A stretch of DNA of 64,000 nt, taken from the NCBI GenBank assembly GCA_946553025.1, contig CAMNRM010000025.1:1-64000 (forward strand). The letters are read 5' to 3'. The notes under the pieces are model-generated. The model worked only from the letters and a program-made list of their open reading frames with translations. It was not told where the DNA came from and did no database searches. Origin of the DNA: an uncultured Clostridium sp. GTDB taxonomy: Bacteria; Bacillota; Clostridia; Lachnospirales; Lachnospiraceae. Position 1 is the stretch's first letter; every line of letters begins with the position of its first letter. Shown in pieces: positions 25,569-34,676 of this stretch. Both the position numbers and the translations under genes were made by a program.

Positions 25569-27209
25569 CGGGATAACAAAATTACCTGCTGAACCCCGCA
25601 TAGTTACTGGATTTTAATGAAATATTGCTTTTCACTTATTTAGTGAATAGAAAAAGACCGCGATCTATGGTAAAATTTAGGTGTCAATTCCAAATCAAAA
25701 CCAAAGAAAGGGTCTTTCTATGGATATATTAAACACCATAAACTTAGAAAGCAATAGTCAAATGAAAATAAATTTTGACGGAGGCGATTTATCCTCCGAT
25801 GCAGGGCTTCTCCTGTTCAAAGAGTTCCTGCTTAAGATTGGAGCAGTTAAACTCATCAATCGTAGGTTCAAAACCAATGATAAAGCATCCTTCCGTATCC
25901 ATAAGGATGATGCAAATCTGATGCAGGTCATTTATCCGATTATCTGCGCTTACTTTGAAGATGATTGTGCAGACGAATTGACAAACGAACCCGTGATGAC
26001 CGCTGTTTTAGAGAAGGATGCCCTGGCATCCCAGCCTACTTTGTCGCGCTTTTTTAACCGCATGGATGAAGATACGCTCAACCAGTTAAACCAGATCATT
26101 CGCGAACTCCGAAAAGTCATCTATTCCATAAAGAAACCGGAATTCATGCTTTTTGACCTTGATTCTACCCTTCTTGCTGCCTATGGAAATCAGGAAGAGG
26201 AAGGTTTTAACTACCATTATCAGGCTCATGGTTATCATCCGCTGTTATGTTATGACGGGCTGACCTGCGATCTGCTCAAAGCACAGCTTCGTGACGGCAC
26301 CATGTATTGCAGCAAAGAGGCCGATAGTTTTATGAAGTCCCTTTTAGATGAATTTCTCTGTGATTTTCAGGATATACCGCTTTATTTTCGTGGTGACAGT
26401 GGGTTTGCCTCACCTGACCTGTATGAAGTTCTTGAAGATAAAAACTGCAAATATGCCATCCGGCTCAAGGAGAATGCAAAACTCCGTGCATTAGCAGAAG
26501 AGGAAAACCAGGCACTGTACCATGCAGCAAAATTCAACCAGGTGGATTGTGCCGTCGAATATGGGGAATTCATGTACCAGGCTGCTTCCTGGAGCCATCC
26601 GCGCAGAGTGGTTTTCAAAATCGAAAAGCCCTATGGACAAATGGTTCACCTCTATACCTTTATTGTCACAACACTGGAAATGGAACCTTATCAGGTGCTC
26701 TGGTTCTATTGTGGAAGGGGCCAAATGGAGAATTTTATCAAGGAGGGCAAAAGTGGCTTTGACTTTGCCTGTGTAAGCAGTTCCTCAAAGCTTGTCAATG
26801 CGAACCGCCTTTTCGTTCATGCATTAGCTTATAACCTGTTCAATTGGTTTAGGCGATTGGCCCTTGCTGCCAGTATGAGAAAACTGCGTATCGATACCAT
26901 CCGTTTAAAACTGCTGAAAATAGCCGCAAGAGTGGTAAGATCAGCACGATATAAATACTTCAAGCTGTGCAGCAGTTGTCCCTACAAGAATGAATTCTAC
27001 GAAACATTGGAAAATATCTGGAACCTGCATCCGCAATTGGAATAGTATCCTATAATGAACCTTGGCAACCATAAAAAACTTTTAAGCCTGTCACAGGGGG
27101 AGTCTGCCCATTTTTAGGCTATCCTGTGACAAAGTAAGGTATCAGGAGTGTTTATAATGGTAATTACGGCGGATTTTATATGTGCTCATATTACCGTGAA
27201 TAATTCGGG
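25552..27209 (+). mobile_element. IS1380-family insertion sequence, complete
   Basis: The element spans one transposase gene. The left end TTATCCTGAATTATT and the right end (complement begins CCCGAATTATTCACGG) form an inverted repeat; the partial second copy ends with an even better match, ending AATAATTCAGGATAA. No clear 4-5-bp target duplication is visible, consistent with later rearrangement. Before the right end, bases near 27092-27130 form a CCTGTCACAGG/CCTGTGAC stem. Confidence 0.8.
25720..27045 (+). CDS. IS1380-family transposase (DDE type)
   Basis: About 441 residues from the ATG at 25720, preceded by an AAAGGGTC site; the frame is open somewhat further upstream. Family features: GGDLSSDAGLLLFKEFL at the N-terminus, ASQPTLSRFFNRM, the first catalytic Asp in LFDLDSTLLAAYG, the second in YFRGDSGFASPDLYEVLE, and the Glu region GRGQMENFIKEGKSGFDFAC. 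The C-terminus LRIDTIRLKLLKIAARVVRS is typical. It looks intact, so the element may be active. Confidence 0.93.
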   Translation: MDILNTINLESNSQMKINFDGGDLSSDAGLLLFKEFLLKIGAVKLINRRFKTNDKASFRIHKDDANLMQVIYPIICAYFEDDCADELTNEPVMTAVLEKDALASQPTLSRFFNRMDEDTLNQLNQIIRELRKVIYSIKKPEFMLFDLDSTLLAAYGNQEEEGFNYHYQAHGYHPLLCYDGLTCDLLKAQLRDGTMYCSKEADSFMKSLLDEFLCDFQDIPLYFRGDSGFASPDLYEVLEDKNCKYAIRLKENAKLRALAEEENQALYHAAKFNQVDCAVEYGEFMYQAASWSHPRRVVFKIEKPYGQMVHLYTFIVTTLEMEPYQVLWFYCGRGQMENFIKEGKSGFDFACVSSSSKLVNANRLFVHALAYNLFNWFRRLALAASMRKLRIDTIRLKLLKIAARVVRSARYKYFKLCSSCPYKNEFYETLENIWNLHPQLE

Positions 27210-27404
27210 CTAAGATATTGGTGAGTGAAAAAAATGAGGTAAAGATTATATGGAAGTTTGAAGAGAATGAGGTTGGAAGAGCCGATGGACAGGAATGCAG
27301 CTCTGTAAACAAAAGGATTTAAAGAATTTATTTCTGGGGTTGCGTGGAAAGATGATATAGGAGTTTTGCAGTTGTAGAAAAAGATAAATTTTTTTATGTA
27401 AGAC

Positions 27405-28082
27405 TTGACACAAGCAAATGAAAAATATAAAGAGGATGCCCTTTTGCAGAAAAGCTACATCGCAGATTTTCTGACAAAGAAACGTGTTATGAATGAAGGG
27501 GAGATTCAGCAGTTTTATATTGAGGATGACTATGAAGCCATTATTGAGCCGTGGATTTGGGAATGTGTACAGTTGGAGATGGAACGCAGGAAACGGTATC
27601 TGGAAGAGCATGGGACAAATTCTTATTCCCATAACATGGAAAGCAATTCATTTGCATCCAAAGTTGTATGCAGACTCTGCAACTGGGTCTTTGCCCGCAA
27701 AGGCTGGCAGAGCAAAAGAGGGGAAATCAGGAGGATCTGGCAGTGCGGTGAGCGGTACAAGGCAAGGGGAGTTTTTGGATGCGGGAACCGCCATGTGGAG
27801 GAAAATACACTGGAAAAGGCATTCGTGATGGCCTGGAACGGGATTCTGGAAAACGGGGATTATTTCTGGGAGAAGTGGGAAAAGCAGAAGAAGAGTGAGA
27901 ACCTGCTAGAGGTGTACCAGGCAATGGATTTTCAGGAGCTTGCTAAGAGTGAACAGCCCTTGGAGAAAATGGAAACGGATTTTATGCTCCGGGTGTTGGA
28001 CCATATCAAGGTGTCCGAGGATGGTACACTGATGCTAGTGTTCTTGGACGGGACGGAGATTGAATGTAGAGGAGAAAAATGA
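27405..28082 (+). pseudogene. Large serine recombinase, C-terminal fragment
   Basis: The frame holds the recombinase and zinc-ribbon part of a TnpX/phage-type serine integrase: LLQKSYIADFLTKKRVMNEG, IEDDYEAIIEPWIWECVQLE, cysteine pairs in VVCRLCNW and WQCGERY and FGCGNRH, then a coiled-coil tail. The N-terminal catalytic domain with the active Ser is gone. The fragment lies 200 bp after the IS1380 right end, so the IS and a deletion probably removed the 5' half. It marks this locus as the remains of an integrative element. Confidence 0.8.
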
Positions 28083-28126
28083 GTGGAGCGAAACAAAGAA
28101 TATTTTTTGTATAATGGCGTATAATA

Positions 28127-28163
28127 TTGAATAATGCTATAGCATTTGCTATAATAAATGCTA
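28127..28163 (+). promoter_or_regulatory. Promoter and operator of the XRE-MTase-GHKL-receiver operon
   Basis: TTGAAT (28127-28132), a 17-bp spacer and TATAAT (28150-28155) make a good promoter. The first 14 bases of the spacer are a perfect palindrome, AATGCTATAGCATT (28133-28146), and a further half-site AATGCTAT starts at 28157. A dyad placed between -35 and -10 is a classic repressor site, most likely for the XRE protein encoded next. Confidence 0.75.
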
Positions 28164-28177
28164 TGAGGTGAAAAATA

Positions 28178-28393
28178 ATGGAATTTGTAGAACTGGTGAA
28201 AAAAGTACGTAATGAATTAGGATATAGTCAAGAACAGTTGGCAAGAGCTTTAAATATTAGCTTTTCGACAGTAAACAGGTGGGAAAATTCAAAAGCAAAG
28301 CCAAGTCGTATGGCTAGAGAAATTTTTATGAACTTTTGCATAACTCAGGGAATTGAGATTGAAGAAGCGGGAAAGAGAGGAGGGATGGTATGA
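28178..28393 (+). CDS. XRE-family helix-turn-helix regulator
   Basis: 71 residues, almost entirely a Cro/CI-type helix-turn-helix: VRNELGYSQEQLARALNISF is helix 2-turn, and STVNRWENSKAKPS is the recognition helix region. A GAGGTG site precedes the ATG. The promoter it lies behind has a palindrome in the spacer, so self-repression of the operon is likely. Its stop overlaps the methyltransferase start by 4 bp (ATGA), which couples translation. Confidence 0.88.
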   Translation: MEFVELVKKVRNELGYSQEQLARALNISFSTVNRWENSKAKPSRMAREIFMNFCITQGIEIEEAGKRGGMV

Positions 28394-29658
28394 TTAACGT
28401 AAATTCTATTTTAGAGTATGGCGATATAGGTATAGATGAGGAATGGAATGATAGCAAAACAAAGGAAAAGAGCATGCACAGTATTCATGCATATCCAGCT
28501 AAATTTCCTGCTTTTATTGCTGCTAAAGCTTTTGATTTTGCTAAGGAAGAGGGAGTACATTTGGGCAGAGTTGCAGATATTTTCTGTGGCTGTGGTACGG
28601 TAGCTCTTGAGGCAAGGTTGCATGATTTAGATTTTTGGGGGTGTGATATTAATCCTGTTGCAACATTAATAGCAAAGGCAAAAAGCAATAATTATAATAT
28701 TAAAATAATACAGAAACATTATACGCAAATTATTGATATTATTGATAAAATGCAGGGTGGAATTTGCGATTATGAAAATGCTAATGAAAGGCTTCAATAT
28801 TGGTTTGAAAAAAATAGCTTTGAAACATTATATAAAATAAAATATGCTATTGATACTGAAATAAAAACGGGTAAATATAGAGAGGCTTTTTTGTGTATTT
28901 TTTCATCAATTTTGAAGGTATCTTCACGGTGGTTAACCAAATCAATTAAACCGCAGGTTGATCCAGACAAAAAAGAAATAGATGTTTTAGAGGCATTTGT
29001 ACAACAATATAATAAGTTTATTAAAGCAATAGAGGAAACAAAATGTGAAAAAGAACCGAGTATTGATATTAAGTGTAATAATTTTTTAAGTGCGAAAAAT
29101 GTTCCTCTAGTTGATTTGGTAATCACAAGTCCTCCATATGTAACGTCTTATGAATATGCAGATTTACATCAGTTGTCTTCATTATGGCTTGGTTATGCTG
29201 AAGATTATAGAGAATTGCGAAAAGGAACAATAGGAAGTGTATATAATAGCGATACGTTTTCATTTGACATAAAAGAATTAAATTCTGTGGGTCAAGATAT
29301 TGTGAGTCAATTGTTATCGGGAAAGAAAATGACAGCCAAAGTAAAATCTGTTGCAAGATATTATGTAGATATTCAGCATGCGATTACTAGATGTTATAAT
29401 ATGTTGAATAATAATGGAATGGCTTTTTTTGTGGTAGGGGATACAGAATATAAAGGGGTTAAAATAGAGAATTCTAAACATTTGGTTCAGGCATTAATTG
29501 ATAATGGTTTTGTTGATGTAAGAATGGGGAAAAGAAAAATATCGAACAAACTTTTAACGCCTTATAGAGATAACAGCGGAAAATTTACCTCTGACAAGAC
29601 ACAACGTGCTGTGTACCATGAAGAATTTATTATTAGCGGGAGGAAAGCCAATGAATGA
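28390..29658 (+). CDS. DNA methyltransferase (N4-cytosine/N6-adenine type, TSPPY)
   Basis: 422 residues. SMHSIHAYPAKFPAFIAAKA is the N-terminal segment common to many amino-methyltransferases. Motif I is ADIFCGCGTVALEA and the acidic residue of motif II lies in FWGCDINPVA. About 150 residues later comes the catalytic motif IV, LVITSPPYVTSYEYAD. Motif order I to IV with a long insert suggests the target-recognition region lies between. The SPPY form is most common in N4-cytosine enzymes, but adenine is possible. No typical restriction gene is adjacent. AT-rich codon use differs from the housekeeping genes. Confidence 0.85.
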   Translation: MINVNSILEYGDIGIDEEWNDSKTKEKSMHSIHAYPAKFPAFIAAKAFDFAKEEGVHLGRVADIFCGCGTVALEARLHDLDFWGCDINPVATLIAKAKSNNYNIKIIQKHYTQIIDIIDKMQGGICDYENANERLQYWFEKNSFETLYKIKYAIDTEIKTGKYREAFLCIFSSILKVSSRWLTKSIKPQVDPDKKEIDVLEAFVQQYNKFIKAIEETKCEKEPSIDIKCNNFLSAKNVPLVDLVITSPPYVTSYEYADLHQLSSLWLGYAEDYRELRKGTIGSVYNSDTFSFDIKELNSVGQDIVSQLLSGKKMTAKVKSVARYYVDIQHAITRCYNMLNNNGMAFFVVGDTEYKGVKIENSKHLVQALIDNGFVDVRMGKRKISNKLLTPYRDNSGKFTSDKTQRAVYHEEFIISGRKANE

Positions 29659-31885
29659 AATACTAAAAATAAAACCATATGCCCGTTTAATAACTATGTT
29701 GGGAGATCAGTTGATAAAAAATGAAAGAATAGCATTAGTGGAATTGATAAAAAATTCATATGATGCAGATGCATCATGGGTAAAAGTGAATTTTATTGAT
29801 TTCAATGAAGATTTTTCGATTAATGAAAATTCCAAAATAGTTATTGAAGATGACGGATGTGGGATGAATGATGAAATTATAAGAAAACATTGGTTAAATC
29901 CTGCAACACCTGAGAAATTAAAGAGAAAAGCGGAGGAAAAAACAACTCCAAAAGGAAGAATATTGCAAGGAGAAAAGGGTATAGGAAGATTTGCTATCTT
30001 TAAATTAGGAAAAACTATTAAAATTATTACACGCAGACAGGTAAAAAATAAAAAGGGGGAATTTATTGATAAGGGCGAAGATAACGAAAATATTGTACTA
30101 TATGATTTTTCTCAATATGACGAGGAGTTCCTTTGTGAAAACGGAGAACAGAAAGACCTGTATTTAGAAGATTTGGGAGTAGAATATAGCCAGAGAAGCC
30201 CAGAACGGATAGTTAAAGGGGAGGTTAAATTAGGAAATGTTAAAAAGGAAAGAAAATCTTTTGGGACAATTATAGAGATTAGCAATTTGAAGACGGATTG
30301 GTCAGAAAATAGAATAAAACAAGTTCAGAAAGAGATTGGTAAGATGCAGCCGATATTTTCAACTGAACAGAAAGCCGATTTTCATGTCTGGATTTATAAA
30401 GACGATAATATTCATCCATCACAGGAAATCTATAAAGAGAAGTTGATGAACTGTATGGAAATTAAGCCAGTGTTCAAAGTCAAGAATGGCGTTTATGATG
30501 AAAATGAAAAAAATATTAGATTTGAACTGAATGGAAGGGAAAAAAGACTAGATTTTGATAGTCCAGAATTAGATGGATTATCTCATTTTCGTGATACATT
30601 CAAATCAAGTAAATATCAGACGGAATGTGGTAGCTTTAATTTTGAGTTTTATATATTTGATTTTAATGCAGAAAAGGATACAAAATATGTGCTAGATAAA
30701 GAAGAAAAGCAAATTGTTAGAGAGCACAGGATATATTTATATAGAGATGATATACGAGTTTTGCCCTATGGTGATCCAGATGATGATTGGTTAAAAATAG
30801 ATATGACTAGGGGTACTGTCAGATCAGGCGAATTTTTAAGTAATGATCAAGTTGTTGGATGTATTTATATTACTCAAGAGGGTAACCCAAAGCTTAAGGA
30901 CAAAACTAATCGAGAGGGCTTGATTGAAGAAGGAAAAGCTTTAGAAGATTTTATTAATGTATTACAATTAATATTAAAGTATTTAAGAAAGGTTGTATAT
31001 CAGAGGTATCTTATTGATAAAAAGAATCGGAAACAGGTAGATGCAATAAAAAAAGGTAAACCTTTAGAAATAATTGAGAATGCAAAGAAACAATCGAATA
31101 ACGATGAAAAATCATTAAAATTTTTAAATGATTTTGAAAAGAGTTATAGACAAGAACAAAAAGTTTTGCAAGAACGTATTATAAAGACAGAAAACCTTGC
31201 GGCAGTTGGTCTGTCTATTGAAACGGCATCGCATGACGTTATGTTGTTTCTTAAAAAGACAATTGAACAAATGGATTCTGCTATTAAGAACCTTATGTTA
31301 GATGGAGAAATGGATAAAAATCTAATGATATCTCAATTAACCATGTTAAGGGGGAATATGTCTATGATTGAAACTCAAATGAAAGACATTCAGCTACTAT
31401 TCCCATCAACAAAACTTAGAACCAAAAGAATTAGTGTTAATGAGATAATCGAAAAGGTTCACAGATTATATATGAGACCATTTAAGGAGAATATGATTGA
31501 TTTTTCTATATCAAGAAGTAATTCGCCGTTGATTGTAAAAACTACAGATGCTGTTTTGCTTCAGGTGTTTATCAATTTATTTGATAATGCATTATATTGG
31601 TTAAAAATGGTCGATACACCTAGAAAAATAGAGATTTTCATTGACGGTAATAATCAAAGAGTTATTTTTTCAGATAATGGATCTGGTATAGATGATGAAT
31701 CAAAAGGATATATATTTGAAGCGTTTTATTCTGGAAAAGGAGAAGAAGGACGTGGTTTAGGGCTGTATATTGCCCGTCAATTATTAGATAGATATGACTA
31801 TTCTATAGAGCTGGCATCTTTTTCAAAAGATAAGCGATTAAGTGGTGCTAATTTTGTATTGGAATTCATCAAAGAGGACTTATGA
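29651..31885 (+). CDS. Double-GHKL protein: Hsp90/MutL-like ATPase fused to a histidine-kinase core
   Basis: 744 residues from the ATG at 29651 (AGGAAAG site; 8-bp overlap with the methyltransferase). The N-terminal ~200 residues form one GHKL ATPase: ERIALVELIKNSYDADA (N box), IEDDGCGMND (G1) and LQGEKGIGRFAIFKLG (G2). A middle domain of ~250 residues is unassigned. Near residue 520 an H-box-like helix reads AAVGLSIETASHDV. A second, kinase-type ATPase follows with FINLFDNALYWL, FSDNGSGID and GRGLGLYIARQL. So it may both remodel or sense and phosphorylate. No membrane segment. The receiver protein follows directly. Confidence 0.85.
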   Translation: MNEILKIKPYARLITMLGDQLIKNERIALVELIKNSYDADASWVKVNFIDFNEDFSINENSKIVIEDDGCGMNDEIIRKHWLNPATPEKLKRKAEEKTTPKGRILQGEKGIGRFAIFKLGKTIKIITRRQVKNKKGEFIDKGEDNENIVLYDFSQYDEEFLCENGEQKDLYLEDLGVEYSQRSPERIVKGEVKLGNVKKERKSFGTIIEISNLKTDWSENRIKQVQKEIGKMQPIFSTEQKADFHVWIYKDDNIHPSQEIYKEKLMNCMEIKPVFKVKNGVYDENEKNIRFELNGREKRLDFDSPELDGLSHFRDTFKSSKYQTECGSFNFEFYIFDFNAEKDTKYVLDKEEKQIVREHRIYLYRDDIRVLPYGDPDDDWLKIDMTRGTVRSGEFLSNDQVVGCIYITQEGNPKLKDKTNREGLIEEGKALEDFINVLQLILKYLRKVVYQRYLIDKKNRKQVDAIKKGKPLEIIENAKKQSNNDEKSLKFLNDFEKSYRQEQKVLQERIIKTENLAAVGLSIETASHDVMLFLKKTIEQMDSAIKNLMLDGEMDKNLMISQLTMLRGNMSMIETQMKDIQLLFPSTKLRTKRISVNEIIEKVHRLYMRPFKENMIDFSISRSNSPLIVKTTDAVLLQVFINLFDNALYWLKMVDTPRKIEIFIDGNNQRVIFSDNGSGIDDESKGYIFEAFYSGKGEEGRGLGLYIARQLLDRYDYSIELASFSKDKRLSGANFVLEFIKEDL

Positions 31886-31886
31886 T

Positions 31887-33212
31887 ATGAATATAAAAGA
31901 GATAATAAATGGAATAGCAGTAATTATTGATGACGAAGTGAATCAAGAAGGATCAGGAATTTATAAAATACGAGAAAATATTATTGCTAATAATATACCA
32001 GTAGCAACTTATAGCGATATACCTAGTACAGAAACTGTAAAGGCCTTATCGCATGCAGCATTCATTATTTTGGATTGGAATTTCTATCAGGATAATTCTT
32101 TAGTAGATGATCCGACGGAAAGACTGATGTTGCCAGGTTTGAAAGAAGATAAAAAAGGTCAGGTGATTAAGTTTATTAAGGCTTTGCTTAAGGAGATATT
32201 TGTTCCGGTTTTTATATTTACGACTTCGCCTCCAGAACTGGTTATGGATTCATTGAAAGAGGAAAACGTTATTAGAGATGGGAACCCAGATAGGATTTTT
32301 ATAAAGCAGAAAAATGAAATATCGTCTGAAGTCGAGTTATTTGAAACAATGAATGAGTGGCTGAAAAATATGCCTTCTGTTTATGTGTTAAGGGAATGGG
32401 AGAAGATAGCACATGCGACGAAAACTGAAATGTTCTTGGAATGGTATCAATTATCTCCCAATTGGGTATCTGTCATTTGGGATATGATTAAGAATGATAG
32501 TTTAGAAAATGATTATGAATTTGGTACTTTTATTACAAGAAATATAGTAAATAGAATGCAGCTATTTGAATTTGATACAGAATATATTCAGGGAAAAAAG
32601 AATGTCCTAAAAGGTGAGTTGTTAAGGATATTAGAAGGGGAGAGATATCAAAAATATAATTCTCAACCCAAGCAGGCATATACAGGAGATTTATTTAAAA
32701 GTGGTGGGAAATATTTTCTGAATTTAAGAGCTCAATGTGATATTTCGAGAGAAGAAAATGGTGTATATAATCCGGATCTGTATTGTATAAAAGGAAGTAA
32801 ATTAAAAGACTCAGATATAGTTTCAGAAGATATAAAATTGACAAAAAATGGGGATTTGATTTTTGGAAATGGGAAAAATTACTCTTTAGATGATTTATGC
32901 CAAATATGTCAAGGCGAAACTGAATTATCTGATTTTAATGCGAATTTTAGAAAGCATAGAAATAATATGACATTTTATAATAAGGGTGAGTTGTTGGAAA
33001 AAAAGACAGAATCAATTATCGCCTGCGTTGATGATGGAAAGTATATAAAATTCGAATTGAAAAAATTTGAAATTAAAAAATTTGAAGAAATTAAAGAAAA
33101 AAGGATTGGTAGAATATTACCACCATACATAAATAAAATACAGCAGAAATTTGCACAATACATTATTCGAGAAGGTGTTATGCCAATACCAGAGGAGTTG
33201 TTTATAGGATAA
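31887..33212 (+). CDS. Receiver-domain protein with a large C-terminal region of unknown function
   Basis: 441 residues starting one base after the previous stop, with a GAGG site. Residues 1-150 have the key receiver positions: the acidic pair in AVIIDDEVNQ, the phospho-acceptor Asp in FIILDWNFY, Thr/Ser in VPVFIFTTSPP and Lys in RIFIKQKNE. The loop between the third and fourth strands is enlarged by about 45 residues. The remaining ~290 residues have no DNA-binding or nuclease motif I recognise; they include NLRAQCDISREENGVYNPDL and a CQICQGETEL patch. Probably the output partner of the kinase-like protein. Confidence 0.8.
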   Translation: MNIKEIINGIAVIIDDEVNQEGSGIYKIRENIIANNIPVATYSDIPSTETVKALSHAAFIILDWNFYQDNSLVDDPTERLMLPGLKEDKKGQVIKFIKALLKEIFVPVFIFTTSPPELVMDSLKEENVIRDGNPDRIFIKQKNEISSEVELFETMNEWLKNMPSVYVLREWEKIAHATKTEMFLEWYQLSPNWVSVIWDMIKNDSLENDYEFGTFITRNIVNRMQLFEFDTEYIQGKKNVLKGELLRILEGERYQKYNSQPKQAYTGDLFKSGGKYFLNLRAQCDISREENGVYNPDLYCIKGSKLKDSDIVSEDIKLTKNGDLIFGNGKNYSLDDLCQICQGETELSDFNANFRKHRNNMTFYNKGELLEKKTESIIACVDDGKYIKFELKKFEIKKFEEIKEKRIGRILPPYINKIQQKFAQYIIREGVMPIPEELFIG

Positions 33213-33229
33213 TTTATTTTTGAGAGAGG

Positions 33230-33649
33230 GCTTGTCAATGCGAATCGCCTTTTCGTTCATACATTAGCTTATAACCTGTTCAATTGGTTTAGGCGATTGG
33301 CCCTTGCTGCCAGTATGAGAAAACTGCGTATCGATACCATCCGTTTAAAACTGCTGAAAATAGCCGCAAGAGTGGTAAGATCAGCACGATATAAATACTT
33401 CAAGCTGTGCAGCAGTTGTCCCTACAAGAATGAATTCTACGAAACATTGGAAAATATCTGGAACCTGCATCCGCAATTGGAATAGTATCCTATAATGAAC
33501 CTTGGCAACCATAAAAAACTTTTAAGCCTGTCACAGGGGGAGTCTGCCCATTTTTAGGCTATCCTGTGACAAAGTAAGGTATCAGGAGTGTTTATAATGG
33601 TAATTACGGCGGATTTTATATGTGCTCATACCACCGTGAATAATTCAGG
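33230..33649 (+). mobile_element. 3' fragment of the IS1380-family element
   Basis: Bases 33230-33649 repeat 26790-27209 at a constant offset of 6440 with only a handful of differences. It includes the last ~86 transposase codons and the right inverted repeat (AATAATTCAGG). The first ~1,240 bp of the IS are missing. The direct orientation of the two copies encloses the recombinase relic and the four-gene operon. Confidence 0.92.
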
Positions 33650-33684
33650 ATAAAAGTACTGTCTGTTTCAAATCAGCAGTATAA

Positions 33685-34494
33685 AAGGCGGTTTTCGATG
33701 AAACCACCCAATGGTATGTATCAGACCAAAGCTATGATATACCTACTAATCTTGGCGAGAGGTTAAAGGAAACATTTGGTGTTACAATTTCGGGAGTGGA
33801 TGTTGGCACAATTGAACTTGATAAGACCAGCGAAGGTTATAGACAGCTTATGAGTGTTACAAAGGATGTGGTAAGCGCAACGGTTAAGGCAGAAACTGAA
33901 GCCAAGGTAAAAGATATTGCGATGAAGCAGCGCATAGAAGCTGAGGATTACGAGGGAAGACTTCGTATCCAACGTGAAGAAGTACAGTATGCTCAGCACA
34001 AGCAGACTCAAACCACCAATATCGGTGCTTTCCAAGTTGAAAAACAAGCTGAGGTGGGTGTCGCAGGAGCGAATGTTTTAGGACATATGGGCGCAAATGG
34101 TGCTGGTGATATCAATCTTTCCGGTGGAGGTGGTGAGGGAACTGGTTTTAACATGGCAACTATGATGGCAAGTATGACTGTTGGCAGTGCTGTTGGGCAA
34201 AATATCGCTGGTTCTATGAATAATATGATGTCCGGTATAAATCAAATGTCGCAAATAAGTACAACTCTCCCGCCTGTTCCGGTTGTTACATATAATGTTG
34301 CAGTTAATGGACAAGCAACAGGACCCTTTGAAATTAGTAGATTGAAACAAATGGTGGCATCAGGACAGCTTACAAAAGATAGTTTAGTATGGAAATTAGG
34401 CATGACCGAATGGGTAAAAGCTGGAATGGTAGAGGAATTAAAACCGATGTTAAATATTATGCCACCGATTCCATTATATGAAGATGAGATTTAA
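33685..34494 (+). pseudogene. SPFH-domain protein with C-terminal GYF_2 domain, 5' end missing
   Basis: The frame is open from 33685, right after the IS fragment, with no start codon of its own. It begins in the SPFH domain (LGERLKETFGVTISGVDVGT), passes a charged helix (AKVKDIAMKQRIEAEDYEGR) and a Gly/Met-rich stretch, and ends in a GYF_2-type domain (YNVAVNGQATGPFEISRLKQ, VWKLGMTEWVKAG). This is the end of the virion-core-like/YdjI family, membrane-associated stress proteins in Firmicutes. The 5' part is nowhere in the window, so it was cut by the IS-linked rearrangement. A GTG at 33796 could still start a shortened product. Confidence 0.75.
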
Positions 34495-34676
34495 ATGATT
34501 GGGGATATCGGAATGAAGATAGCAGTGTTTTGTATTATGGGGCAGATGGGGGTGGGAAAATATTAATTCTGATGGCAGTAATTCATATTTTGGGGGTGAT
34601 GAAAGCGAAGAAAATATAGATATGTAAAAATTTTATTTCTAAGATTTAAAAACTACGCAATAAATGAGGGGTGTCT
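34495..34676. other. Short region with a possible coding relic
   Basis: A plus-strand frame reads NSDGSNSYFGGDESEENIDM before a TAA at 34625, Gly/Asp-rich like the end of a small protein, but there is no start and the upstream frame is broken. A GAGGGG site at 34664 belongs to the next gene. Confidence 0.3.

Noticed and set aside
28390-33212. Calling the operon a classical restriction-modification system
   Set aside because: No endonuclease motif such as PD-ExK or HNH could be seen in any of the four proteins; the output domain remains unknown.
25552-33649. Calling the island a normal composite transposon
   Set aside because: The right-hand IS copy lacks its left ~1,240 bp and transposase, and no outer target duplication is visible.
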